From the NCBI GenBank assembly GCA_002706885.1, contig PAKY01000011.1:1-64000 (forward strand): a stretch of DNA of 64,000 bases. The letters are read 5' to 3'. A program made the position numbers and the translations under genes. The stretch is from Phycisphaerae bacterium (GTDB lineage: Bacteria; Planctomycetota; Phycisphaerae; Phycisphaerales; UBA1924). The first letter of the stretch is position 1; each line of letters opens with the position of its first letter. The notes beneath the pieces were generated by a model, which saw only the letters and a program-made list of their open reading frames with translations, ran no database searches and had not been told where the DNA came from. Below are positions 49,905 to 58,432 of the stretch, in pieces.

Positions 49905-51901
49905 CGCCACTGCTCGCATCAGCGGGCGCGGCCGAGGTCACGATGGCCCTGTCGCTCATCGCCGCCCTTGGAATCGGCGCACAGTGGCTCGCCTGGCGGC
50001 TCAAGATTCCGTCGATTCTGCTCCTGCTTCTATTCGGCTTTCTCGTCGGGCCCGGCGTGCGGTTCCTCGGATTGGGCAGCGAGCCGCTCCTCGACGTGAA
50101 TTCGGTGTTCGGCGACCTGCTCACACCGCTTGTCGAGGTCTGCGTCAGTTTGATTCTCTACGAGGGCGGACTCACGCTCCGCTACGGCGAGATCAAGTCG
50201 GTCGGGCGCGTCGTCGCAATGCTCGTCACAGTCGCCGCGATCATCACGTGGGTCGTCGCGAGCGTCGCCGCCAGCTTCATCCTCGGCTTCCCGACCGAAC
50301 TCGCGATCCTCCTCGGCGCCGTGCTCATCGTGACGGGTCCGACCGTGATCGGCCCCCTCCTCGAGCACATCCGCCCGTCAGGTCTCCTCGGTCCGGTCCT
50401 CCGCTGGGAAGGCATCGTGATCGACCCGATCGGCGCCCTTTCCGCGGTCCTCGCCCTCGAGGTGATCCTCATCTCAAACCCGGGCGACGCCATCGGCGAG
50501 GTGCTGATGGCTCTGGGCATGACGGTCTTCGCGGGCGGCGCCTTCGGCCTGCTCGCCGCAGGTCTGATCATCTGGGTGATCGACAAGTTCTGGATCCCGG
50601 AGCGGCTCCAGAACCCCGCGAGCCTCGCGTTCGTGGTGATCGTGCACGGGCTCTCCAACGGTCTGCAGGAGTCGAGCGGTCTGTTCGCCGCGACGGTCAT
50701 GGGTATGGCCCTTGCCAACCAGAACCGCGTCGATATCCGTCACATCGTCGAGTTCAAGGAGAACCTGCGCGTCCTCATCATCGGCGCGCTTTTCGTCGTT
50801 CTCTCGGCCCGCGTGAAGCTCAGTGCATTCGCGGGCGTCGGTGTATGGCCTGTCGCGCTGTTCCTGATCGTGCTCATCGTCGTCGCTCGCCCGATCGGCG
50901 TGCTCATCGCCACCCTCCGCAGCGGGCTGACATGGCGGGAGCGGGCTGTGGTGGCCCTCATGGCCCCACGCGGCATCGTGGCCGCTGCCATCGCGTCGGT
51001 CTTTGCGCTGACCCTCGCTGACGCGGGTCTCGACATCGAGCAGCCGGACCGCCTCGTCGCGGTGACGTTCGCAACCATCGTCGGAACCGTCCTCTTCTAC
51101 GGCATCGTCGCTCCGATTGTCGCCAGACGCCTCGAGGTCGCCGACCAGGACCCGCAGGGCGTCGTCTTCGTCGGCGCGAGCCCGTTTGTGCAGGCGCTCG
51201 CGACGCTTCTGACGAGCCGCGGGATCCGTGTCGTCGTCGTCGACACCAACCGAGGCAACATCACAACCGCACGCATGGCTGGCCTCGACGCCCGCTACGG
51301 CAATGTGCTCGAGGACGCGTTTCTCGAATCGCTCGACTTCCGCGGCATCGGACGGGCGATTGCAATGACGCCCAACGCCGAGGTCAACACCCTCGCGTTG
51401 CAACGCTTTGAGCGGGTCTTCGGCAAGGCCGACGTCTACCGGATCCCGGTGCGGAGGAAGAAGACGAAGACAGCTCCGCCAAAGGGCGACGGCGCTACCG
51501 CGCCAAAGAGCGAATCCAAGGGGCACGCCAAGGGTGGCGCCGACCGCGTTCAGGCCGAGCACGGGCGGCGTCTCTTCAACGACGAGATCGACCTCCACAC
51601 GCTCCAAGAGCATCACGCGGGCGGGTGGGTCCTCCGCGCGACCAACATCTCTGACGAGTTCAACTACCGCTCCTACCGCACACTCTACGGCGCGGGAGCG
51701 CAGGTCATGTTCGTTCACGAGAAGGACGGTTCGCTCACCATCGTCGCGGCGAACAAGTCCGTAACGCCCGAGTCGGGCGACGTGGTCATCGCGCTCATCG
51801 ATCCGGACGAACTGCTCATGCCGCCAATGTTCAGCGCTCCGGCGGCTGAGGGGGACGGCCCTGAGCCGCGGGCTGAACCGCCCAGTGCAGCTTCTTCATG
51901 A
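49901..51901 (+). CDS. CPA1-type cation/proton antiporter with C-terminal TrkA-N domain
   Basis: A 666-residue protein. Residues about 10-400 hold some twelve helices of the Na+(K+)/H+ antiporter fold (LLFGFLVGPGVRFLGL; ILLGAVLIVTGPTVIGPLL; RWEGIVIDPIGALSAVLALE). Residues about 420-500 are an NAD-binding Rossmann part (VVFVGASPFVQALATLLTSRGIRVVVVDTN). A Lys/Ala/Gly-rich linker (about 520-550) leads to a further soluble domain. It exchanges cations for protons and may sense redox state. The ATG at 49901 overlaps the nucleosidase stop. Its end overlaps nadK on the other strand by 71 bp, the largest such overlap here. Confidence 0.92.
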   Translation: MTPLLASAGAAEVTMALSLIAALGIGAQWLAWRLKIPSILLLLLFGFLVGPGVRFLGLGSEPLLDVNSVFGDLLTPLVEVCVSLILYEGGLTLRYGEIKSVGRVVAMLVTVAAIITWVVASVAASFILGFPTELAILLGAVLIVTGPTVIGPLLEHIRPSGLLGPVLRWEGIVIDPIGALSAVLALEVILISNPGDAIGEVLMALGMTVFAGGAFGLLAAGLIIWVIDKFWIPERLQNPASLAFVVIVHGLSNGLQESSGLFAATVMGMALANQNRVDIRHIVEFKENLRVLIIGALFVVLSARVKLSAFAGVGVWPVALFLIVLIVVARPIGVLIATLRSGLTWRERAVVALMAPRGIVAAAIASVFALTLADAGLDIEQPDRLVAVTFATIVGTVLFYGIVAPIVARRLEVADQDPQGVVFVGASPFVQALATLLTSRGIRVVVVDTNRGNITTARMAGLDARYGNVLEDAFLESLDFRGIGRAIAMTPNAEVNTLALQRFERVFGKADVYRIPVRRKKTKTAPPKGDGATAPKSESKGHAKGGADRVQAEHGRRLFNDEIDLHTLQEHHAGGWVLRATNISDEFNYRSYRTLYGAGAQVMFVHEKDGSLTIVAANKSVTPESGDVVIALIDPDELLMPPMFSAPAAEGDGPEPRAEPPSAASS

Positions 51902-52790
51902 GCGTGCTCAGGTAGGTCGTCTCGGGATTCATCACGAAGTCCACCGACCGGCGTGGGCCTTCGATGACGACCTCCGCACCCGGGTGCAGCCGCTTGTGGA
52001 TCTGGCCATCGGCGACGAGCGTGGTGCCGATGTCGCCGTCATCGTTGCCGCGTGCGACACGGATCGAGACCCGGTCATCCTCGGAGAGCACGATCGGACG
52101 GAACGCGAGCGAGTGCGCCGCGATGGGCGTGATCACGGTCACCGGCGCGTCCGGCGCCACGATGGGACCGCCCGCCGAGACGTTGTACGCCGTCGACCCG
52201 AGAGGCGTTGAAACGATCAGTCCGTCGCCGTTGACCACCGGCCCGGGCTCGCCATTGATGGCGATCTCGAGAGAGATCATGCGGAACGGCGGGCCCGCGG
52301 TGATCACCATCTCGTTGATGGCTTCCAGCGGCGTGGCGCCGCCGTCGCCGTCCGAAACCGTCGCGCTGAGGGCGCGGACGGTCCGCAGCGGAAGCGGCGC
52401 ATGTTCGAGGAGGTCCGCCGCTCGCGCCTCGAACGCGTCGGGGTCGAACGCGGCCATGAATCCGACGCGCCCCGCGTTCACGCCCAGGATCGGAACGCCC
52501 GTCCCGAGCAGCCGTCTGGCAGCGGCAAGCAGCGTTCCATCGCCGCCGACGACGCAGATGAGGTCAGACTTCGCGATCGCTTCGGTATCGCACTCGTAGT
52601 GAACGTCGATATGCCCCGCGAACTCGGCGTGCCGCTCGATCAGAGCGCGGACACGCGTCGCGGCCTCGAGGGCGCTCGGCTTCACGTCGTTGAAAGCGAG
52701 ATGGACAACCCGGCGGGAAGGAGCCATGACCCGCACGGTATGTCGGGTCATCGCTGGCGTCCGGGGTGAACCGGCGCCATCGGCAGTCAT
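51831..52790 (-). CDS. nadK: NAD kinase
   Basis: A 319-residue protein with the NadK motifs GGDGTLLAAARR (ATP/polyphosphate site), LGVNAGRVGFM, EMVITAGP, DGLIVSTPLGSTAYNVSAGGP and PIAAHSLAFRPIVL. It makes NADP. Its ATG overlaps the dxs stop (ATGA), so dxs and nadK are coupled: DXR, the next step after DXS, needs NADPH. Shorter starts at 52751 and 52727 exist. The 3' end overlaps the antiporter gene. Confidence 0.95.
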   Translation of the reverse strand: MTADGAGSPRTPAMTRHTVRVMAPSRRVVHLAFNDVKPSALEAATRVRALIERHAEFAGHIDVHYECDTEAIAKSDLICVVGGDGTLLAAARRLLGTGVPILGVNAGRVGFMAAFDPDAFEARAADLLEHAPLPLRTVRALSATVSDGDGGATPLEAINEMVITAGPPFRMISLEIAINGEPGPVVNGDGLIVSTPLGSTAYNVSAGGPIVAPDAPVTVITPIAAHSLAFRPIVLSEDDRVSIRVARGNDDGDIGTTLVADGQIHKRLHPGAEVVIEGPRRSVDFVMNPETTYLSTLMKKLHWAVQPAAQGRPPQPPER

Positions 52791-54772
52791 GCCTCTGCCC
52801 TCGCGTGCTGATCGGCGGGGGAAACGACCTCCGCTGAGGGTGGACCGTCACAGGAAGCGGCCGCTCGCACGGCCGCGCGGATGGAGTGCTCATCGATGCC
52901 CGCCGCGGCGAGCTGGTTGGCGCGACTGTCGTGGTAGATCCAGCGGTCCGGTATCCCGAGACGGGTCACGCCCGAGGCGTCGAGTCCGAGCTCATTCGCG
53001 GCCTCGATCACGGCCGCGCCAAAGCCTCCGACGATGCTGTGGTCCTCGACGGTCACGATCGGGATGCGTCGTGACAGCAGATCACGTATCAGCCCCTTGT
53101 CGATCGGCTTGGCGAAACGCGCGTCGAAGACGGCCACCGCGTAATCGTCGCCGAGAGCCTCCGCGGCCCGGAGCGAATCGATCGCGGGCGCGCCGAACGC
53201 GAGCACGGCGACATCGGGCCGATCGTCGTCCAGATCCGCGTGGCGCTCGCTCAAGCGGCGTGCCTTGCCGAGTTCGAACGGCGGGCACGAGTCGGCGACG
53301 AGGCTTGAAACGCTGTCCCGCGGGTAACGGATCGACGAAAGACCTTCTTCGTACGTCCGCATGAACTCCAGGCCCGCCCGGAGGCTCGGCTCGTCGATCG
53401 CCGCGATCAGCGCGGCGTCGGGGAGGGTGCGGAGGATCGAAACGTCACAGAAACCGTGATGCACGGCGCCGTCGCCACCGACGAGCCCGGCGCGATCGAG
53501 GCAGAGTCGGACCGCGAGGCCCTGGAGCGCGACCTCCTGGAACGCCTGGTCGAACGCACGCTGCAGGAACGTCGAATAGACCGCAAAGAACGGCTTGAAC
53601 CCCGTCTTCGCCATGCCCGCCATCATGTCGAGCGCGTGGCTCTCGCAGATGCCGACGTCCCAGGAGCGATCGGGGTACGCCTCGATGAGCTTGTCAACGC
53701 CCGTGCCGCCCGGCATCGCCGCGGTGCAGGTGACCACCTTCTCATCACGCGCCATCACATCGAGCATCGCGTCCGCGTAGGCCGCGGTGAAGCTCCGGCC
53801 GTCGCTCTTGAGTTCGACCCTGCATCCCTCAGACCGATCCACCTTGAACGCCTTGGGCGAGTGGAACGTCGTGGCGTCGTCCTCGGCGATGTCGAGGCCC
53901 TTGCCCTTGATCGTCTTGACGTGCAGAACGATGGGACGATCGATGTCCTTCGCCTCCGCGAGGAACTCGATCAGCGTCGGGAGGTCGTGCCCGTCGATCG
54001 GTCCGACCGTGAGCAGCCCGAACTTCTCGAACCACGAGTCCTCGGTGATCAGCGCCTTCGTCATCTCGCCCGCGCGGTGGTAGGCGTCCGCGAGCAGCCC
54101 GCCGCCCGGCAGGTGGCGGATCACCTCGCGAGCGTTCCGCTTCAGGTCCGCGTACGTGTGGCTCACGCGAACGCGATCGAAGTACCCGGCAAGCGCCCCT
54201 TGCGGCTTGCTGATCGACATCCCGTTGTCGTTCAGGATGACCAGCATCTGACGCTTCAGCGTCCCCGCGTTGTTCAGCCCCTCCATCGCGACGCCGTTTG
54301 CGATCGACGCGTCGCCGACGATCGTCACAACGCGCCGCCCGTTCGGACGCTTCCGCGAGTCAAACGACTCGCCAGCAAGCTGATCGCCGCGCGCCATGCC
54401 GACCGCGGTCGAGATACCCGTCCCGGCGTGGCCCACCCTGAAGAGGTCATACGGACTCTCCAGCGGCTCCGGGAACCCTGCCATGCCGCCGGCGGAACGG
54501 AGCTTGCTCAGCAGCGGATATCGCCCCGTGACAAGCTTGTGGGGGTAGCACTGGTGGCCGACGTCGAAGAGAAGGCGGTCATAGGAAAAGTCGAAGACGT
54601 GATGCAGGGCGAGCGTGAGCTCGACCACACCCAGATTCGGGGCGAGGTGCCCGCCGGTCTTCGAGACCTGTCCGATAATTGCCTCGCGGATCTCGGCAGC
54701 GAGGTCCGTGAGCTGTTCGACGCTGAGCTTCTGCACGTCAGCGGAGCCATTCATTCGAGACAGGGCCGACAT
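52787..54772 (-). CDS. dxs: 1-deoxy-D-xylulose-5-phosphate synthase
   Basis: A 661-residue DXS: VSKTGGHLAPNLGVVELTLALH, LFDVGHQCYPHKLVTGR, GHAGTGISTAVGMA, VGDASIANGVAMEGLNNAG (thiamine diphosphate site, with NDN of LNDNGMSIS), and the transketolase-type C-terminal domains (LDRAGLVGGDGAVHHG; VEDHSIVGGFGAAV). It joins pyruvate and glyceraldehyde-3-phosphate in the first step of the MEP isoprenoid route. ispA lies 114 bp upstream on the same strand, and nadK overlaps its end. Confidence 0.98.
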   Translation of the reverse strand: MSALSRMNGSADVQKLSVEQLTDLAAEIREAIIGQVSKTGGHLAPNLGVVELTLALHHVFDFSYDRLLFDVGHQCYPHKLVTGRYPLLSKLRSAGGMAGFPEPLESPYDLFRVGHAGTGISTAVGMARGDQLAGESFDSRKRPNGRRVVTIVGDASIANGVAMEGLNNAGTLKRQMLVILNDNGMSISKPQGALAGYFDRVRVSHTYADLKRNAREVIRHLPGGGLLADAYHRAGEMTKALITEDSWFEKFGLLTVGPIDGHDLPTLIEFLAEAKDIDRPIVLHVKTIKGKGLDIAEDDATTFHSPKAFKVDRSEGCRVELKSDGRSFTAAYADAMLDVMARDEKVVTCTAAMPGGTGVDKLIEAYPDRSWDVGICESHALDMMAGMAKTGFKPFFAVYSTFLQRAFDQAFQEVALQGLAVRLCLDRAGLVGGDGAVHHGFCDVSILRTLPDAALIAAIDEPSLRAGLEFMRTYEEGLSSIRYPRDSVSSLVADSCPPFELGKARRLSERHADLDDDRPDVAVLAFGAPAIDSLRAAEALGDDYAVAVFDARFAKPIDKGLIRDLLSRRIPIVTVEDHSIVGGFGAAVIEAANELGLDASGVTRLGIPDRWIYHDSRANQLAAAGIDEHSIRAAVRAAASCDGPPSAEVVSPADQHARAEA

Positions 54773-54886
54773 GCCACCTCCTGAGCTCCGCCAACCGGCG
54801 TCAGACGGGCGCCGCGGCGGTACTTTCAGAGATTCCTGAAAGCATGATACATCCGCGAGGTCGCCGAGCGGCGCGTCGGATGCGTT

Positions 54887-55816
54887 CTATTTCGTCCTCT
54901 CGCTAAGGTACTCGCATACATCGGCGAGCACCCCCCTGTTCGCGCCAAGCCGAGCCAGAGCCTCGATCGCCGCGCCCTTCAGTTCGCCGATCGCTCGGCG
55001 CGAGGCCTCGATCCCCATCGCTCCGGGATACGTCAGCTTACCGGCGTCCGCGTCCTTGCCAGTCGCCTTGCCGACATGCTCCGCTGTCTGGCTGAGGTCG
55101 ATCAGGTCGTCGACGATCTGGTACATCAGCCCGACCGCCTCTCCGTACCGGGTGACCGCGTCGAGTTGTTCGGCGCCCGCCGCGGCAACGATCGCGCCCA
55201 CGCGGCACGCCGCGCGGAGCAGGGCGCCCGTCTTGTTCCGATGTGTCAGCCGGACCCGGTCCTCGTCCGATAGCCCATCGGGGAACCCGCCGAGCGTGTC
55301 GTAGACCTGGCCGCTGACCATGTCGGTCGTCGCGGCGGCAAGCTCGGACGCAGCGGTCGCCCGCTCCGCTCGCTCGTCGTGCGGACCAGCGAGGATCAGT
55401 TCGAAAGCCATGGCGAGCATCGCGTCACCCGCGAGAATCGCCAAGGCTTCACCGCTGCGAACGTGGAGCGTCGGTCCGCCCCGTCGCATGTCATCGTCAT
55501 CCATCGCGGGCAGATCGTCGTGGACGAGGCTGAAGGCGTGGACCAGCTCGAGGGCCGCGGCCGCTGGGATCGCCCGCTCGCCTGCCTCCGTTCCACCGAC
55601 CGCCTCGGCGCACAGCACGCACAGGGTGGGTCGAAGCCGCTTGCCACCGTTCATGACCGCGTAGCGGACGGCGTCCCGTAGCGGATCGGGCGCCTCTCGA
55701 CGATCGAGCCACGCGTTGATATGGGCGTCAACCGCCTCACCGACGCGACGCGCCTCGTTCAGCACGGGTCGGGACAGTGCAGCGTCCTGAACGCAGGATT
55801 GGTCGGCGCAGGGCAT
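54887..55816 (-). CDS. ispA: Polyprenyl (farnesyl/geranylgeranyl) diphosphate synthase
   Basis: A 309-residue trans-prenyltransferase: GGKRLRPTL (IPP binding), first aspartate-rich motif DDLPAMDDDDMRRG, Lys/Thr in HRNKTGALLRA, and second motif MYQIVDDLIDLSQ. It condenses IPP and DMAPP into C15-C20 chains for quinones, undecaprenyl carriers or hopanoids. The product length cannot be told safely; the insertion DDLPAMDDDDMRRG is the FPP/GGPP type II form. With dxs and nadK it forms a likely isoprenoid unit. Confidence 0.93.
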   Translation of the reverse strand: MPCADQSCVQDAALSRPVLNEARRVGEAVDAHINAWLDRREAPDPLRDAVRYAVMNGGKRLRPTLCVLCAEAVGGTEAGERAIPAAAALELVHAFSLVHDDLPAMDDDDMRRGGPTLHVRSGEALAILAGDAMLAMAFELILAGPHDERAERATAASELAAATTDMVSGQVYDTLGGFPDGLSDEDRVRLTHRNKTGALLRAACRVGAIVAAAGAEQLDAVTRYGEAVGLMYQIVDDLIDLSQTAEHVGKATGKDADAGKLTYPGAMGIEASRRAIGELKGAAIEALARLGANRGVLADVCEYLSERTK

Positions 55817-55858
55817 GCGCGATCATAACGGACGCCGCGACCCCGGTACGATCGCCCC

Positions 55859-56530
55859 GTGGAACTGATCGAACGGATTCTGGATCTCATCCGCGCCGGC
55901 GGGTGGGTGATGTGGCCCCTCCTCGCCCTTAGCCTCGCTTCGATCGCGTTGACGGTCGAGCGGATGGCGTTCTGGGCGACCACGCACAACGCGGGGCGGA
56001 TCGAGCGGCTCGGGACGGTCACCGAACTCGTCCGAGCGGGGGATCTGCCGTCCGCGGCGGCCAAGGTCGCCCACGACCGCTCGGTCTACGGGCGATACCT
56101 CTTGGCGATCATCGCCAGAGCGCAGCGCACGCGGCCGGACGGCGCCCCGATGCAGGAGTCGTACGCCCACGAACCGGCCGAGCTTGTTCGACCGGCGATT
56201 GAGCGTTTCGGGGCGACAATGGCGACGATCATCACCGCCGCCCCGATGCTGGGCATCCTCGGCACCGTGACGGGCATCATCCGTAGCTTCCGCCTGCTCG
56301 ACGACGCAGGGGCCGTGACGGATCCCGCGGCCGTGGCGGCGGGCATCGGCGAGGCTCTGTTCACCACCGCCTTCGGGCTCATCGTGGCGCTGATCACGCT
56401 CTTCCCGCACGCCGTCTTCCGTGCGCACGCCGACCGTTGTCTCGCTCGACTCGAGGTTCTGGCGGCAACGGTGGTTGAGGCGACCGGCGGCCAGCGACGC
56501 GAGCCGATCAGCCCTGCTGAGCGCGGATGA
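55859..56530 (+). CDS. TolQ/ExbB/MotA-family proton channel protein
   Basis: A 223-residue protein with three helices: GGWVMWPLLALSLASIALTVERM near the N-terminus, TIITAAPMLGILGTVTGIIRSF (conserved pore segment), and IGEALFTTAFGLIVALITLFPHAVF. The layout matches ExbB/TolQ, which use proton flow to power outer-membrane events. No ExbD/TolR partner follows; the next genes are convergent. The GTG at 55859 is 43 bp from the divergent ispA gene. Its end overlaps the PTS IIA gene by 23 bp. Confidence 0.88.
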   Translation: MELIERILDLIRAGGWVMWPLLALSLASIALTVERMAFWATTHNAGRIERLGTVTELVRAGDLPSAAAKVAHDRSVYGRYLLAIIARAQRTRPDGAPMQESYAHEPAELVRPAIERFGATMATIITAAPMLGILGTVTGIIRSFRLLDDAGAVTDPAAVAAGIGEALFTTAFGLIVALITLFPHAVFRAHADRCLARLEVLAATVVEATGGQRREPISPAERG

Positions 56531-56963
56531 GTTCGTAGATCTCTTCAGACGACCCGGCTTCGTAGACCTTCGTACGGAACGCTTCGGCGCCGAAGAGGCG
56601 GCTCACCTGGGCGAGGGCCTGAATGTGGTCGCTCGTGCGGTCCGGCGGGCTCGCGAGAAGGACCACGAGCTGGACCGGCTTGCTGTCGATCGCTTCGAAG
56701 TCCAGCGGTTCCGAAGGCTTACCGATCGCCATCGCGAGCCCGTCGAGGCCAACGCACTTGCCGTGCGGGATCGCGAGGCCGTGGCCGATTCCAGTGGTGC
56801 GCGTCTGCTCGCGTGTCCAGACCGCGGATTTGAGCGACCCCGGATCGCTGACCGTCCCCTGCTCATGCAGCAGGTCGACGAGTTCATCGATGACCCCTCG
56901 CTTGTCGGTAGCGGCGAGCGGGGATCGGATCGTTTCGGGCGTGACGAGGTCGAGCAGATTCAT
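56508..56963 (-). CDS. PTS IIA-type (PtsN-like) phosphocarrier domain protein
   Basis: A 151-residue protein. GIGHGLAIPHGK contains the phospho-accepting His of the fructose/nitrogen PTS IIA family. LVVLLASPPDRTSDHIQALAQVSRLFG is the rest of the conserved core. PtsN-like proteins act as regulators more than transporters. No HPr or EI gene is nearby. GAGAGGG sits before the ATG at 56963. Confidence 0.9.
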   Translation of the reverse strand: MNLLDLVTPETIRSPLAATDKRGVIDELVDLLHEQGTVSDPGSLKSAVWTREQTRTTGIGHGLAIPHGKCVGLDGLAMAIGKPSEPLDFEAIDSKPVQLVVLLASPPDRTSDHIQALAQVSRLFGAEAFRTKVYEAGSSEEIYELIRAQQG

Positions 56964-57067
56964 GAAGCCCTCTCGGTCGCCGGCGGGCGGTGCGGAGGCA
57001 GTTGGGGGGGTCCCCGAGCAGAGCGGGGAGTGTATGGCGGGCGCCTGCGCGCCGTTTGCGATCTGCG

Positions 57068-58432
57068 TCAATCCCGCCGAAGCAGCGCCGCGAAGCCACC
57101 GTCGCGATATCGCGTCGGCCGGCCGCCGGGTCGACCGTCGGGCAGAATGACACGCTGGTGGACAAGGGTCAGGCCGAGTTCTGATGCGGCCCACTCGGTC
57201 TGGTCGAGGTTCTCGGCGTCGTCGATCGCGCAGGTGGCGTACACCAGCATCGCGCCCGTGCGAAGCAGCGACGCCCCGTTTCGGAGGATTTCTCTCTGGA
57301 GACCGACGAGGCGGGTGGTCTGGTCCTCTCCACACCGATACCTCGCCTCCGGGCGCCTCGGAAGCACGCCCGAGTTCGAGCATGGGACATCGAGGAGCAC
57401 CAAATCCGCCGCGCCGGGATGCGAACGAAGAGCGGCATCGGGCGTCGACACTGTCAGCCGAGACTCGGCGCCCAATGTCTTCTTGAGCGTCTCAAGCCGC
57501 GGTTCGTCCGTGTCCGCAGCGATGACCCGCGCGTTCGGGCACATCGCGAGCAATTGGCGGGTCTTCGTCCCCCGTCCTGCGCACAGATCCACCACGAGTG
57601 AGCACGACCCAATCGCTTCGACGTCGGCGACCTGCAGCGCGGCGGTCGAAGTTGGATCCTGGACCCAGAGGTCCGATCGTCCCCGAAGCAGTGAGGGGAG
57701 GTCGGCAGGGCGGTCCACGACGGCGGAGACGCTGTCGTCGTGAGCGGACAACCCCTCGGGAAGGGCGCCGGAAGCGTGCGCCGTGTTGAGTATCACGGGC
57801 GGGATGACGAGCGCGTGCAGCGCCATTTCGCGGGCGGCGTCGGAGCCGTGACGATCGAGCCAAGCCCCGAAGAGAGCCCGCGGAATCGACGACGCGATGC
57901 GCACCCGCTCTCGCGGATCTTCTGGCAGGAGCGGTTGGGTCAACACACGTAGGCGTCCGTCGTCGAGCGGGACGACGTCACGTCGTTCCAGATCGTCGAG
58001 GCCGTCAGACGGAGCATCGATTGTTTCGTCCGACACCAGTCCCGCGAATCTGCGGAGCACCGCGTTGCACAGCTTCGACGCGCCGCCGCTGACACGCCGC
58101 TTCGTCCACTCGACCGTCTCGTCGATCGCGGCGTGTGCCGGCACCCGATCCAGGAGGAGCAACTGAGCGGCGCCGGCGATCAGCGCCGCCTGGAGCGGGG
58201 GCTGCATCGGATGGAGCGGTCGGCGACCGACGCGCTCCAGCAGGAACGCCAGCGTGATCCAGCGACGCAAGGCGGCTCCCGCGATCGCGTTCGCAAAGGC
58301 GGCTTCGCGCGCGTCGAGCCCGCGATCGTCGATCGTGAGCGGGAGGAAGTCCGGATATCGGGCGGCGTTCTCGGCGAGGACGCGATAGGCGGCGTCGCGG
58401 CCTGACGCCGGCGCCTCGCGGAGGGCTGGCAT
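57068..58432 (-). CDS. rsmB: 16S rRNA (cytosine-967-C5)-methyltransferase-like protein RsmB
   Basis: A 454-residue protein. The N-terminal NusB-like helical domain (DAAYRVLAENAARYP; HAAIDETVEWTKRRVSGGASKLCNAVLRR) and the C-terminal methyltransferase (VVDLCAGRGTKTRQLL, LLDVPCSNSGVLPRRPEARYR, LVYATCAIDDAEN) with catalytic Cys in VPCS and the second Cys in TCA are the standard RsmB plan. ATG at 58432 shares the tetranucleotide CATG with the kinase gene start at 58431. It lacks a clear SD. Confidence 0.93.
   Translation of the reverse strand: MPALREAPASGRDAAYRVLAENAARYPDFLPLTIDDRGLDAREAAFANAIAGAALRRWITLAFLLERVGRRPLHPMQPPLQAALIAGAAQLLLLDRVPAHAAIDETVEWTKRRVSGGASKLCNAVLRRFAGLVSDETIDAPSDGLDDLERRDVVPLDDGRLRVLTQPLLPEDPRERVRIASSIPRALFGAWLDRHGSDAAREMALHALVIPPVILNTAHASGALPEGLSAHDDSVSAVVDRPADLPSLLRGRSDLWVQDPTSTAALQVADVEAIGSCSLVVDLCAGRGTKTRQLLAMCPNARVIAADTDEPRLETLKKTLGAESRLTVSTPDAALRSHPGAADLVLLDVPCSNSGVLPRRPEARYRCGEDQTTRLVGLQREILRNGASLLRTGAMLVYATCAIDDAENLDQTEWAASELGLTLVHQRVILPDGRPGGRPTRYRDGGFAALLRRD

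Noticed and set aside
50474-51718. A 414-codon minus-strand open frame opposite the antiporter gene
   Set aside because: His/Asp/Glu-rich product typical of reversed membrane-protein codons; no SD.
53456-54784. A 442-codon plus-strand open frame opposite dxs
   Set aside because: Shadow of dxs; no recognisable motif.
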